DNA from: Erythrobacter sp. UBA1916 | Lineage (GTDB): Bacteria; Pseudomonadota; Alphaproteobacteria; Sphingomonadales; Sphingomonadaceae | DNA: 64,000 nt | Reading direction: 5' to 3' | NCBI GenBank assembly: GCA_002337385.1 | Contig: DDFY01000004.1 | Span: forward strand, 198,953 to 262,952 | In this document: positions 27,319 to 36,527 of the stretch, one piece after another | How positions within the stretch are numbered: the stretch's first letter is position 1 | Layout of the letters: each line of letters opens with the position of its first letter | Made by a program: the position numbers and the translations under genes | The notes under the pieces: generated by a model | What the model was told of the DNA's origin: nothing | Seen by the model: the letters and a program-made list of their open reading frames with translations, nothing else | Databases searched by the model: none

Positions 27319-27426
27319 CGCCCGAAGTTAGCGCGGGCTGCGGGGCAGGGGTAGAGGGCTATCGGCGGATTATGCGCCAACAGCGATTTGCGTGGACGGG
27401 AAACATCGCTATCTGCCCAAACCGAC

Positions 27427-27503
27427 GCGCCCATAGCTCAGCTGGATAGAGCACGGGACTTCTAATCCTGAGGCCGCAGGTTCGAATCCTGCTGGGCGCG
27501 CCA
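27427..27503 (+). tRNA. tRNA-Arg (anticodon UCU)
   Basis: A 77-nt cloverleaf with encoded CCA: acceptor GCGCCCA/TGGGCGC, anticodon arm CGGGA-CTTCTAA-TCCTG with TCT, T arm GCAGG-TTCGAAT-CCTGC. It reads AGA codons, rare in such GC-rich genomes, and borders the accessory block to its right. Confidence 0.97.
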
Positions 27504-28231
27504 TCCTTGGATGCCTCGGCATAGCCGCTTTATAGCGGGTTGGTCAGGATGGTCTTAGCCGTTTGGCCTTTGGCCTCAGTGGCGAAATCCGGGCTTCCAC
27601 AGTCTTCAGTCGATTACACGCTGCCGCGACTTCCGAGCGGCGCAGTAAGCTGCGCCTTGTCTTGTGGCGGATGGATGAGGACTTGCGCCGTGCTCGACAG
27701 CCAGGGCCCCAGTGCCAGCACTCGCCCAGAGCCAATCGCGACCTCCAATAGTATCACAACAAGCAAATCCAACGGCAGCGCCGCAAGGTCGAGAACATAA
27801 CCGCCAGTATTAAGTAATGGTGTCGCGTTAATACTTTCGTGACCGGGGTGCGCGCGCCGTCGTGCCAACCATTTCCATTCCCGCAGATGTCTATTTTTTC
27901 TGTAATAGATAACCGGAGATTTTGGAATTACCGGCAGGAATCCAGTGATTATAATAGTTAACGTAATTGTTAATGCCCTATATGTACTGAATCGAATTAT
28001 CTGCATTGCTAACGGCAGATACGATTACATTACTTAATTGGCATTACTTTCGATAGGATTCGATGATGCCAGTAAGTAGTAAACCGATAGGAACAATACG
28101 ATATTTCATTTGAAGAATTCCGAAGAGTCTACGGTTCAAAGTTGATGAGTCAACAATTCTGTGGGCTCCTGCACTGGTCATATGGCGCATTCGCGATTCT
28201 CCAAATTCCTTCCGGTGCAAAGAGTATTTGA
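27504..28231. other. AT-rich gene-poor spacer after tRNA-Arg
   Basis: About 730 bases without a convincing gene. The first 350 resemble the surrounding GC-rich DNA; from about 27850 the sequence becomes AT-rich and its codon signal vanishes. A minus-strand frame at 27614-28006 (130 codons) spans that break, has no ribosome-binding site and no recognisable domain, so it is at best a remnant. A perfect inverted repeat GTTGA-TGAG-TCAAC lies at 28141-28154. I found no second copy of the tRNA 3' end and no integrase. Confidence 0.6.
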
Positions 28232-30709
28232 ATGGGGTATTTTGTTATGACTAATAAAACTGGGAAGAGTTTTCGGGCTGCAGCTGGCCTGCTGTCAATC
28301 ATGATGGCTAGTTCCTCTCTCATGTCTGCGGCATCGGCGCAGACGGTGGTTGAGGAAGGCGTGGGGGTCATGGCTCCTGAAGCGCCTGTTGCCGATGGTG
28401 TCGCCAACAACAAGGCGCGCACGACATACTACAAGAACCGTCATTATGATGTTCCGGAAGGCCGTGAAGTCGGCGCGTATTACGCAAGCTGGGGTGTCTA
28501 TGGTGGCCGTGACTACACGCCGGATCAGCTACCTGTTGAGCGTCTGACGCACGTCTACGTTGCCTTTGGCGGCATCTGCGGGGAAAACCCCGCGGCCTAT
28601 TCCAACGGCGCCGGCCTGAAGGCGAGCTGCCAGGATCTGGGCAGGGCCAACAGCAACGGGGCCTACTATCTTTCGCCATCGCTGCTCAATCGCGGTGGCG
28701 CGACGTCGCTGGCGAACGGTGAAGTATCGTTCGTGGACGACAACTGGGCCTATTGGGACCGCGGCTATACCAAGGCCGATGGCAGCACCTATGAGGGCGA
28801 AATTCAGGGCATGATTGCGTGGAAGAACCGCAATCCGGACCTCAAGGTCGTCTGGTCGCTTGGTGGCTGGAGCTATTCGCGTCCGTTCTTCGAAATGACT
28901 GCCTCGCCCGAGGCGCGCAAGAAGTTCATCGACTCGGTGGTCGCCTGGCTGTCGGATCCGGTGATGGGCTTCGTCGACGGGGTCGATATCGACTGGGAGT
29001 TCCCCGGCGGCCTCGGCGCGGACTCCGGGGTGGGCAATGCCTCGGCTGATGGCAGCAACTACGTTGCGCTGGTCAGGGAGCTTCGCACAGCGCTTGATGC
29101 CCTGGGTGAGCAGAACGGGCACGACTACGAACTCACCACTGCTATCGGTGTTGGCCCTGACAAGCTCGCCAACTTCGGCCTGAGTGCCAAGGTTGCTGAA
29201 ATGCTGCCTTACATCGATCGTCTCGGCCTCATGAGCTATGACTTTGCCGGTGCGTGGGACAACAAGGTCGGCTTCAATGCCGCACTTAACGACGGCGAAT
29301 CCCCGCTGGGCGTCGAGTACGTTCTGAAGCTTCTGCGCGATACCCACGGCATCACGGACTTCTCCAAGGTGGCCATGGGCCTGGCCTTTTACGGTCGCTC
29401 GCATGGCGACGTGGTGGCAACCGATCCGGCGTCTCTGGTCGGAGCGCCCTCGAACGGGGCTGGCCCGGGTGGCACGATCGAGGATGGCAGCTTCTCCTAC
29501 TTCGACCTCTATCCGAACTATATCGGCCCGGACGGCACCGGCGTGAACGGCTGGTCGGCGTACTACTATCCGGAATATGGCGCTGGCCTGCTCTGGAATC
29601 GCGCGTCGGGACAGGTCATCAGCTTCACCCCGCCCAAGGGGATCGAGGCCAGCGTCGATCTGGCCAAGGAGTACAACCTGCGCGGCGTGTTCGCATGGAC
29701 GGTCGACGATGACAACGGCATGCTGCTTGAAGCCGTTCACCAGGCTTACGGACACAATGTCACTGCGGTTCAGCCCAAGGATAAGCCGTATATCTTCGCT
29801 CCGGCTTGCGACATGGCATCGGGTATCACGATCAAGCCGGGCATGGTCTTTTCCAAGGACGGCAATATCTACGAGGCCAAAGGCTGGGCCTCGAATTGCC
29901 CCGGTGTGGGTGAGGCCTGGGAGCAGGCGAACTGGACTGATCTGGGGAGCGCATCAAACTATACGGTCCTGACCGGGACCGCTGTAAGCGCGCCGAGCTC
30001 GCCTACTACCGGTAACGCTGTCGTGCAGCAGCCGGCAACGCCAACGCAGCCGGCTCCGGCAACCACGCCGCCGCCGGCCGATACGTCGCCCCCGGCCACG
30101 CCGGCACCGACCACGCCTCCGGCGCCTGCAAACGATGGAGGCAACCTTGCGCCGACGACCCCGACCACGCCGCCCGCTGGTGGCTCGGCCGACGGGGTTG
30201 CAGGCTGGAGCAGCAGCGCCGTCTATGCCACGAGCGGGACGCAGGTGTCCTACAACGGCGCGATTTGGGCGAACAAGTGGTGGACGCAGGGTGAAGAGCC
30301 CGGTCCTTCCCAGGTCTGGGAGAAGGTGTCCGGGGGCGCGAATGCTGCGCCAGGCAACAATGGCGCCCAGGGTGGAGCGGCGCCAGCCACTGGCGGTGCA
30401 GCACCGGCTTCGAACGCGGCCTGGTCGCCAACCACTGCCTATGCCGAGTCGAACACCGTCGTGTCGCACAACGGATCGACCTGGAAGAACAAGTGGTGGA
30501 CGCAGGGCGAAGAGCCCGGCAACTCGCCCGTCTGGGAAGAAGTGGCCTCGTCCTCGGCCGCAGCGAGCGGACCGCAGGCATGGCAGTCAGGCCGTGCCTA
30601 TCCCACCGCCGGCACCGTTGTGACGCACAATGGCAGGCAGTGGAAGAGCAAGTGGTGGACGCAGGGCGAAGAGCCCGGTGTGGCCGCCGTTTGGGAAGAA
30701 GCGCAGTAA
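28232..30709 (+). CDS. Secreted GH18 chitinase with C-terminal chitin-binding modules
   Basis: An 825-residue secreted hydrolase for beta-1,4-N-acetylglucosamine polymers. Signal peptide 1-36 (SAASAQ), GH18 barrel about 65-505 with the catalytic motif DGVDIDWE (D249, D252, D254, acid E256), the SLGGWS motif near 210 and MSYDFAG near 332. A divergent binding module (about 525-575) and a Pro/Thr linker precede three CBM5/12-type modules with the KWWTQGEEPG core (about 650-697, 725-770, 780-825). ATG 28232 is used; 28247 is possible and neither has a strong RBS. Retaining catalysis through the substrate N-acetyl group is family knowledge. Confidence 0.95.
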   Translation: MGYFVMTNKTGKSFRAAAGLLSIMMASSSLMSAASAQTVVEEGVGVMAPEAPVADGVANNKARTTYYKNRHYDVPEGREVGAYYASWGVYGGRDYTPDQLPVERLTHVYVAFGGICGENPAAYSNGAGLKASCQDLGRANSNGAYYLSPSLLNRGGATSLANGEVSFVDDNWAYWDRGYTKADGSTYEGEIQGMIAWKNRNPDLKVVWSLGGWSYSRPFFEMTASPEARKKFIDSVVAWLSDPVMGFVDGVDIDWEFPGGLGADSGVGNASADGSNYVALVRELRTALDALGEQNGHDYELTTAIGVGPDKLANFGLSAKVAEMLPYIDRLGLMSYDFAGAWDNKVGFNAALNDGESPLGVEYVLKLLRDTHGITDFSKVAMGLAFYGRSHGDVVATDPASLVGAPSNGAGPGGTIEDGSFSYFDLYPNYIGPDGTGVNGWSAYYYPEYGAGLLWNRASGQVISFTPPKGIEASVDLAKEYNLRGVFAWTVDDDNGMLLEAVHQAYGHNVTAVQPKDKPYIFAPACDMASGITIKPGMVFSKDGNIYEAKGWASNCPGVGEAWEQANWTDLGSASNYTVLTGTAVSAPSSPTTGNAVVQQPATPTQPAPATTPPPADTSPPATPAPTTPPAPANDGGNLAPTTPTTPPAGGSADGVAGWSSSAVYATSGTQVSYNGAIWANKWWTQGEEPGPSQVWEKVSGGANAAPGNNGAQGGAAPATGGAAPASNAAWSPTTAYAESNTVVSHNGSTWKNKWWTQGEEPGNSPVWEEVASSSAAASGPQAWQSGRAYPTAGTVVTHNGRQWKSKWWTQGEEPGVAAVWEEAQ

Positions 30710-30720
30710 AAAAAAGAGAC

Positions 30721-30751
30721 GTGTGGGCAGGCAGGGGAAGCCTGCCCACAC
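30721..30751 (+). terminator. Intergenic hairpin after the chitinase gene
   Basis: GTGTGGGCAGGC pairs perfectly with GCCTGCCCACAC around 7 bases. No T-run follows on the plus strand, so it may act as an mRNA-stabilising or partial terminator structure rather than a full stop. Confidence 0.6.
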
Positions 30752-30854
30752 TGTCCTTGGGGCTGATACCGACATGGCACCGAGTGTGAGGGGCTGAACT
30801 TGCGAGTTCATGCCTCGTCAACTCGTCGTCGTGGTCTCTGGTGCAGAGGGCGAC

Positions 30855-33647
30855 ATGAACCGTACACTTCACATCAATATGCTGGCTTTCGCTTTGATAG
30901 CTGGCTCGTCGAGTTCTGCCGAGGCACAGTCGATCATTCCCGGCTGGAGCGAGCAGTTCTATTATCGCTACGGCTCTGTCGTCATCTACAAAGGCCATCG
31001 CTATCGCGCGATCAAGCCGTCGCAGAATAAGGCGCCCGATGACAATCCGACATACTGGGTCGATATCGGTGAATACCCTGTCGAGACCTATACTCCCGGT
31101 TTAGGCTATACGACACCGTCGAGCCGCGCCGAAGGTGGGATTTCTGCAGAGTCAGAGCTTCCCGCGAGTCCGCTCCTGAATAATGCCGGGACGACGCCTG
31201 CCGCCGAACCTGCCGAACCTGCTGAGCCCGTGGCCCATGATGCCTGGGACCCCACCCGAGCTTATGCCACCATTGGGCAGGTTGTGTCGTATCAGGGAAA
31301 ACGCTGGCGCAATACGGTGTGGACGCAGGGAGAGCCTCCCGGCGAGGGGCCGGCATGGGTGGCGCTGGATATCGATGCTTCCGATGCGACGCCCGAATGG
31401 AACAGCCAGACCGTCTATGAAGAGCCTGGCCTGAGAGTGAAGCACAATGGCCTGACCTGGGAAAACTCAGCCTGGACGCAAGGCGAAGAGCCTGGGCGCG
31501 CCGCTGTCTGGATTGCCAAGGGCCGCGACAGCACGGGTGTCCAGGACTGGGATAGGTTCAAGGCCTATAGCGATATCGGTGTGGTTGTTCGCCATCTCGG
31601 GCGGACCTGGCGCAACACCGCCTGGACGCAAGGCGAGGAGCCGGGATACGCCGCTGTCTGGGTCGAGCCCGAAGCCGATCGGGCAGGGGCGATCGCTGAC
31701 TGGGTTTCGACGAGCATATATGACCTGCCCGGCACGATCGTGATGCACAACGGTCGCATGTGGCAAAGCACCGCCTGGACGCAAGGCGAAGAGCCGGGAT
31801 ACGCCGCTGTCTGGAAGGAATATGGCGCGCGCGATCCAAGCGCGGTGGCGCCTTGGAACAGCGAAACCGTCTATAGCGAAATCGGTACATACGTTTCGCA
31901 CGCAGGAAAGGTCTGGTCCAACAGCGCATGGACGCGGGGCGAGGAGCCCGGCATTGCGGATGTGTGGACGCAAGTCACCCAGGATGAGACGGGGGCTGGA
32001 ACTGACGGCGGCGATACGGGCGGCGAGGGCTCAGAGGAGCCCGGTTCAGGCGGCTCGGAGGAACCCGGCTCAGGGAACGGAGGCGGCACCGACGGTGGGG
32101 ACTCCGGCGAGGGCGGATCCGGCGGCGGCGAGGTTTCCGGAATCTCCGACTGGGTTGCCACGAAGATTTACGATCAGCCCGGAACCAAGGTCCGCTATTC
32201 CGGCCATATCTGGACCAACAGATGGTGGACAACTGGCGACGAGCCCGGCGAGACAGAAGCCTGGAAGTGGGTGGAGTCAGAAGACGGAACGTCCTCTTGG
32301 CTACCCATCTGGCGGGCGGGTTATGTCTATGACACTCCCGGAACCGAAGTGGAATACGAAGACCGGATCTGGGTCAATGCCCATTGGACGCGAGGCGAAA
32401 TGCCCGGTGCATCGGCCGCGTGGCGTTTTGTCCGCTCGCTGGTGGATGAGCCGCTGAATTGGCATCCGCAGATGGTGTATGACACCCCCGGGACCATTGT
32501 CCTCTACGAGGGAAACCTGTGGAAGAACAAATGGTGGGCAGACGCGAAAGACGTTCCGGGCGGCCCCACCGGTGCCTGGGAAGCCGTTTCGGTTGACGGG
32601 ACTCCCGATACAACATGGGCTGCGGCGAAAAACTACGCTGCGGGCAGCGAGGTCGACCACGAAAGCCGTCGCTGGCGCGCAGAAACTGCCACGCAGGGTG
32701 AAGAACCCGGCACCGGCGCTGCCTGGGCTCTGATCGCGGCGACGACAAGCGATCCGCTGATCTGGAACGCGCTGACCCGCTATGTCATGCTGGATGCGCA
32801 GGTTCGCTATGACAACCGGATCTGGAGCAACCGTCAGGATAGCCGCGGCGATGTGCCCGGCGCATCCCCGGCCTGGAAGCTCGTCAGCTCGGAAACGAGC
32901 GATCCGCTGAATTGGCATGCGCAGATGGTGTATGACACCCCCGGAACCGTTGTCCTTTACGAAGGCACTTATTGGAAGAACAAGTGGTGGGTTGACGGCA
33001 ATGACGTTCCGGGCGGCCCCTCCGGTGCCTGGGAAGCTGTTTCGGCTGACGGGACACCCGATACAACATGGGCCGTGGCGAGAAGCTATTCTCCGGGGAG
33101 CGAGGTCGATCACGCAGGCCGCCGCTGGCGCGCAGAAAGTGTCACACAGGGTGAAGAGCCCGGAACCGGCGCTGCCTGGGCTCTGATCGCGGCGACGACA
33201 AGCGACCCGCTGATCTGGAACCAGCTGACCCACTATATCATGCTGGATGCGCAGGTTCGCTATGACAGCCGCATCTGGAGCAACCTTCAGGACAGCCGCG
33301 GCGATATCCCCGGCGCATCAGCAGCCTGGAAGCTCGTCAGCTCGGAAACGAGCGAACCGCTGACATGGCATAGCGCAGTCATTTACGACCGCGCGGGAAT
33401 AACCGTGCGGCACAACGGCACACTCTGGGAAAGCAAGTGGTGGACCCAGAATAATGAGCCGGGCACCTCGGATGCCTGGCGCAGCCTCGTCCCGACCGGT
33501 GCCGGACCTCAAAACTGGAACCCTGCGACGGTTTACGATCAGGTCGGAACGATCGCGATCTACAATGGCCAGCAGTGGCGGAACAAGTGGTGGACACAGG
33601 GCGACACGCCAGGTGCGCCCGATGGCCCCTGGGAGCTGGTGCAATGA
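30855..33647 (+). CDS. Secreted multi-module chitin-binding-like protein (about 16 CBM5/12-type repeats)
   Basis: 930 residues with a signal peptide (1-24, SSAEAQ) and then about 16 modules of some 47 residues following the plan W..x-Y..G..V.Y.G..W....WTQGEEPG...W, as in chitinase C-termini. A Gly/Ser/Glu linker splits modules 6 and 7 (about 385-430). No catalytic domain is present. Several modules (10, 11, 13, 14) have lost the aromatic pair thought to stack on sugar. Modules 9-11 are duplicated as 12-14. The start follows GAGGG. It lies after the chitinase and its stop overlaps the secretin start. Likely a surface scaffold or adhesin for chitin or another polysaccharide (inference). Confidence 0.85.
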   Translation: MNRTLHINMLAFALIAGSSSSAEAQSIIPGWSEQFYYRYGSVVIYKGHRYRAIKPSQNKAPDDNPTYWVDIGEYPVETYTPGLGYTTPSSRAEGGISAESELPASPLLNNAGTTPAAEPAEPAEPVAHDAWDPTRAYATIGQVVSYQGKRWRNTVWTQGEPPGEGPAWVALDIDASDATPEWNSQTVYEEPGLRVKHNGLTWENSAWTQGEEPGRAAVWIAKGRDSTGVQDWDRFKAYSDIGVVVRHLGRTWRNTAWTQGEEPGYAAVWVEPEADRAGAIADWVSTSIYDLPGTIVMHNGRMWQSTAWTQGEEPGYAAVWKEYGARDPSAVAPWNSETVYSEIGTYVSHAGKVWSNSAWTRGEEPGIADVWTQVTQDETGAGTDGGDTGGEGSEEPGSGGSEEPGSGNGGGTDGGDSGEGGSGGGEVSGISDWVATKIYDQPGTKVRYSGHIWTNRWWTTGDEPGETEAWKWVESEDGTSSWLPIWRAGYVYDTPGTEVEYEDRIWVNAHWTRGEMPGASAAWRFVRSLVDEPLNWHPQMVYDTPGTIVLYEGNLWKNKWWADAKDVPGGPTGAWEAVSVDGTPDTTWAAAKNYAAGSEVDHESRRWRAETATQGEEPGTGAAWALIAATTSDPLIWNALTRYVMLDAQVRYDNRIWSNRQDSRGDVPGASPAWKLVSSETSDPLNWHAQMVYDTPGTVVLYEGTYWKNKWWVDGNDVPGGPSGAWEAVSADGTPDTTWAVARSYSPGSEVDHAGRRWRAESVTQGEEPGTGAAWALIAATTSDPLIWNQLTHYIMLDAQVRYDSRIWSNLQDSRGDIPGASAAWKLVSSETSEPLTWHSAVIYDRAGITVRHNGTLWESKWWTQNNEPGTSDAWRSLVPTGAGPQNWNPATVYDQVGTIAIYNGQQWRNKWWTQGDTPGAPDGPWELVQ
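32451..33356 (+). repeat. Tandem in-frame duplication of 453 bp inside the module gene
   Basis: Positions 32451-32903 and 32904-33356 are two highly similar copies of exactly 151 codons, each coding three modules. Differences are mostly third-position or conservative, so the duplication is recent relative to the other modules. Confidence 0.9.
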
Positions 33648-35731
33648 CCTACTCTGAACGGAAAAAACCTATGCGAATGCTAGCGCTGTTGATTGCCTCG
33701 TGCGGCTTGTCTGCCTGCATGACGCCACACGACATACTCACGGAGCGTGACGGGAGGCTCAAAGAAGCGACAGAAGTCTCGATGGAAGGCTCTAATGAGG
33801 CTCTTGCCGAACTGGTCGAGAAGGCCAAGGATAAGGCCGAGAAGTCGGGAGATTTCGACGACTACGTCGATTATCACTACCTTAAATCGGCTTCTGCGCG
33901 CTTGCTTTATCTGAAGGTCAACTCACTTCTGTCCGAAGGCAAGCAGGCGGAAGCAATTCCGTTCGTGCGAGAGGGGCTGCGCATTGCCCCGCAGCATATC
34001 GGGCTTCTGAAAGTTGCTGGGCAAATAGATGTTGCCCAACAGACCAATTACGTTCTTGATGGCTTGGCTCCGACATCTCGGTCTGCACGCGTTATCAACC
34101 GCATGTTCGATCGCCGGATGCTGTACGCGCGGGGCTTTCGATTTCCTGCGTCTTCCGCCCTGGACGATTTTACGGACGATAGTCTTACGCCTTATCGTCA
34201 ATACTACGATATTCTTTCCAAACCGCTCAGGGAATTGATGTCGGAGGCGTCGGGCGATGCTGGCTCCGCTGCGTTCGATATGGGGAACGATCCGTCACGG
34301 GCGGCCCTTCCTGCAGGTAGTCTGCCTCCGGTGAGCGTGGCGTCTGTTCTTGATCTGCTGCGGAAGGATTTGCGTATCCCTGTGGTGGCTCACGACTCTG
34401 CGTTCAGCGTTATTCGTCAGCATCCGCCGATAACGCTGGCGAATGAGAATATGAGCGCTCTCGATGTACTGAGGTCCATCGCGGAGACAAAGCCGATAAA
34501 CACGGTTATCGGCCCCTTCGGCCTGTTCATCTTTGTCGGCCCTGACATCCCTGCCAGTTTGGACAATGGGCAACGTGTGTTCACGCTGAGAGCGGAATAT
34601 CGGCCTACTGCGACTATCATCGCGGGCTTGCGCGCGGTTGGCTTCGCGCAGAATCTTGCGGGCGTCGACGACGACAGCTCTACCATCTGGTTTCGCGGCT
34701 CCATTGGTGAGTATTTGCGCGCGATTGAATATATTTCGACCGTCGATACGCCGCCTTCGGAAATTCAGCTGAATGTGGAAGTTGTCGAAATAGAGCAGAG
34801 CCTGCTTCAGGAAATTGGCGCTCGTATTCCGCAAAGAATTGATTTCAACCTCGCTGACCCGGCATACAGGCAATATATATTCAGTCCTACCAACGGATCA
34901 TTTATTGATATTTTGGGTAATGACGGAATCATTGTGAATAATAACACAACCGGTTCTGTGAATATGACAAACCTCCTCAACCAGTCTGTCGAAGATGTTG
35001 TTCGTGCGGTTGTAACAGACGGCTCCTTCTCCGCGGCGGCGAGAGAGAAGAAGTACAAGTTGAATATTCTGGAGCGGCCCACGCTAAGGCTGCGATCGGG
35101 AATCACGGGCCGCATTGATGTGGGCAGCCGACTGCCTGTGATTACGGCGACAGCGACATCGTCCGGGTTTGTCTCCGAGCAGGTTACTTACGTGAATGCT
35201 GGCATCATGATCGAAGCAACCAGTCGGCTGGCGCAGGACGAAAAGCTGCATCTCGACCTCAAGCTCACGACTTCCAATCTGGTCAAGATGGTGAGCAGTC
35301 CGAGCGGCTCAAGCGCCCCTCAGTTGTCGAACCGCGAAGTGCAGACGTCCCTGGTTCTGCGAGATGGTGAAACGGCGCTGATCGGCGGCATCTCGTCGTT
35401 CAAGGGAGCGAGCGAAAACGACGGTCTGCCCGGCCTTGCACGTTCGCGCATCACCTCTGTCCTGGGCGGCTCAACGGGGTTCGAGCAATCGCGCAACGAG
35501 CTGCTGATGTTTATCACTCCTGAGATCATCGCAGGCGAGAGCTATTCGTCGCGCAACTGGATCGGCATCGATGGCGGTGGTGGGGCTTCGCCTTACGTGC
35601 CTACGTCGGGCTCGGGTGGTCCGACAGCGCGAAGTGCTCCCGCTTCGCAGGCGGAGCAATCGCGTAACAACGCGGGAGGCAACCGAGGCGACGGGAATAT
35701 CGAGGGAGCACGCGCAGGACGGCGAGGCTAG
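33644..35731 (+). CDS. Secretin lipoprotein (GspD/PilQ superfamily)
   Basis: A protein of about 695 residues. A lipobox LSAC follows a short signal peptide, then a helical TPR-like region (about 40-165), an STN/N0-type domain (about 230-315) with ITLANENMSALDVL, an N1-type domain, and the C-terminal secretin domain from about 385 (LNVEVVEIEQSLLQEIGARIP) with VGSRLPVIT, YVNAGIMIEATSR and the VLRDGETALIGGI signature, ending in a Gly/Ser-rich tail. It should form a multimeric outer-membrane channel. The ATG overlaps the previous stop (ATGA); a start at 33671 is also possible. No GspC, E, F, G or pilus gene lies beside it. Codon use is more AT-rich than in neighbours, pointing to transfer. Confidence 0.9.
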   Translation: MTYSERKKPMRMLALLIASCGLSACMTPHDILTERDGRLKEATEVSMEGSNEALAELVEKAKDKAEKSGDFDDYVDYHYLKSASARLLYLKVNSLLSEGKQAEAIPFVREGLRIAPQHIGLLKVAGQIDVAQQTNYVLDGLAPTSRSARVINRMFDRRMLYARGFRFPASSALDDFTDDSLTPYRQYYDILSKPLRELMSEASGDAGSAAFDMGNDPSRAALPAGSLPPVSVASVLDLLRKDLRIPVVAHDSAFSVIRQHPPITLANENMSALDVLRSIAETKPINTVIGPFGLFIFVGPDIPASLDNGQRVFTLRAEYRPTATIIAGLRAVGFAQNLAGVDDDSSTIWFRGSIGEYLRAIEYISTVDTPPSEIQLNVEVVEIEQSLLQEIGARIPQRIDFNLADPAYRQYIFSPTNGSFIDILGNDGIIVNNNTTGSVNMTNLLNQSVEDVVRAVVTDGSFSAAAREKKYKLNILERPTLRLRSGITGRIDVGSRLPVITATATSSGFVSEQVTYVNAGIMIEATSRLAQDEKLHLDLKLTTSNLVKMVSSPSGSSAPQLSNREVQTSLVLRDGETALIGGISSFKGASENDGLPGLARSRITSVLGGSTGFEQSRNELLMFITPEIIAGESYSSRNWIGIDGGGGASPYVPTSGSGGPTARSAPASQAEQSRNNAGGNRGDGNIEGARAGRRG

Positions 35732-35923
35732 TCAACCAGTTGGCGGCTGAGGTCCGATTGGCTTGGGCCGTCTTTGGGCTCTGACGGAAGGTTGTCGGGA
35801 TTTTTAACAGCGAGGGCCGCGATTAACTTTTCGCGAACCATCGTCTCGCCCCGGAAACTCAGCTTCGCAAAAACTGGCACGTGGCATGCTAGTTATCTGG
35901 TGTACCTTTCGAGGTCTTCGTTC

Positions 35924-35973
35924 GAGGCGGGACCGTACCCTCATGGTCCCCAACCGTCTCCCGGTCCCGCCTC
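35924..35973. repeat. 12-bp perfect inverted repeat with 26-base loop
   Basis: GAGGCGGGACCG (35924-35935) and CGGTCCCGCCTC (35962-35973) are exact reverse complements. No T-run follows on either side. It could be a structured RNA element, a protein site or a remnant of a mobile-element end. Confidence 0.75.
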
Positions 35974-36078
35974 ACCCGAACATCGCCAACAATCACCCGG
36001 CAGCGGCTCTATCAGCCGGGGTTGAATCAATTGTGGTGGGTGTAAACGGTCAGCTGGCCGCTCCAGATGCGGACGCAG

Positions 36079-36110
36079 AAAAGCCTCAGGGCCATCACAG
36101 GCCCTGAAGC
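36079..36110 (-). terminator. Terminator of the grx4-bolA operon
   Basis: GCTTCAGGGCC and GGCCCTGAGGC form an 11-bp stem with one G-T pair and a 6-base loop; read on the minus strand it is followed by TTTT (36082-36079). Confidence 0.85.
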
Positions 36111-36164
36111 GCAAATCCAAAACACAATTTTCAGAAGCCCACCCGGATCGGGCGGGGCAAGGAC

Positions 36165-36494
36165 TCAGGAAGCCTTGGCGACCTGCTTTTCGTCAAGCAG
36201 GGCCTGCAATTCGCCGGCCTCGTACATTTCCATCATGATGTCCGATCCGCCGACGAACTCGCCCTTCACATAGAGCTGGGGAATGGTCGGCCAGTCGGAA
36301 AAGGCCTTGATGCCCTGACGCACTTCCATGTCCTGCAACACGTCGACACTGTCGAAGGCGACCTTGCAATGGTCGAGGATCGCCACCGCGCGGCTGGAGA
36401 AGCCACACTGGGGAAACAGCGGGGTTCCCTTCATGAACAGGACGACATCGGAATCGCCGACGATCTTGGTAAGGCGGGCGTTGATATCAGACAT
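36165..36494 (-). CDS. grxD: Monothiol glutaredoxin (Grx4 type)
   Basis: A 109-residue CGFS glutaredoxin that carries or delivers [2Fe-2S] clusters. The active site CGFSS is near residue 30, with the glutathione-binding WPTIPQLYV and GGSDI segments following. The ATG at 36494 fits; an in-frame GTG at 36506 adds four residues. It directly follows bolA, the classic partner with which it forms a cluster-bridged heterodimer. Confidence 0.95.
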   Translation of the reverse strand: MSDINARLTKIVGDSDVVLFMKGTPLFPQCGFSSRAVAILDHCKVAFDSVDVLQDMEVRQGIKAFSDWPTIPQLYVKGEFVGGSDIMMEMYEAGELQALLDEKQVAKAS

Positions 36495-36527
36495 GGGGGC
36501 ACTCACTGCTAAATTTGATCATGACAA

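Larger units (their letters stand above)
35732..36164. other. Noncoding interval between secretin and grx4 genes
   Basis: About 430 bases with no convincing gene; short frames here lack ribosome-binding sites and family features. The interval holds a long inverted repeat (35924-35973) and a minus-strand terminator (36079-36110). It is the right margin of the accessory block. Confidence 0.6.

Noticed and set aside
27614..28006. 130-codon minus-strand gene
   Set aside because: It crosses a composition break, lacks a ribosome-binding site and shows no domain; kept only as a note under the spacer.
35774..36107. Small plus-strand proteins after the secretin gene
   Set aside because: No ribosome-binding site, no family, and they run into the terminator of the opposite-strand operon.
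27427..36164. Complete integrative element with tRNA attachment sites
   Set aside because: No integrase, no transposase and no second copy of the tRNA 3' end could be found by eye.
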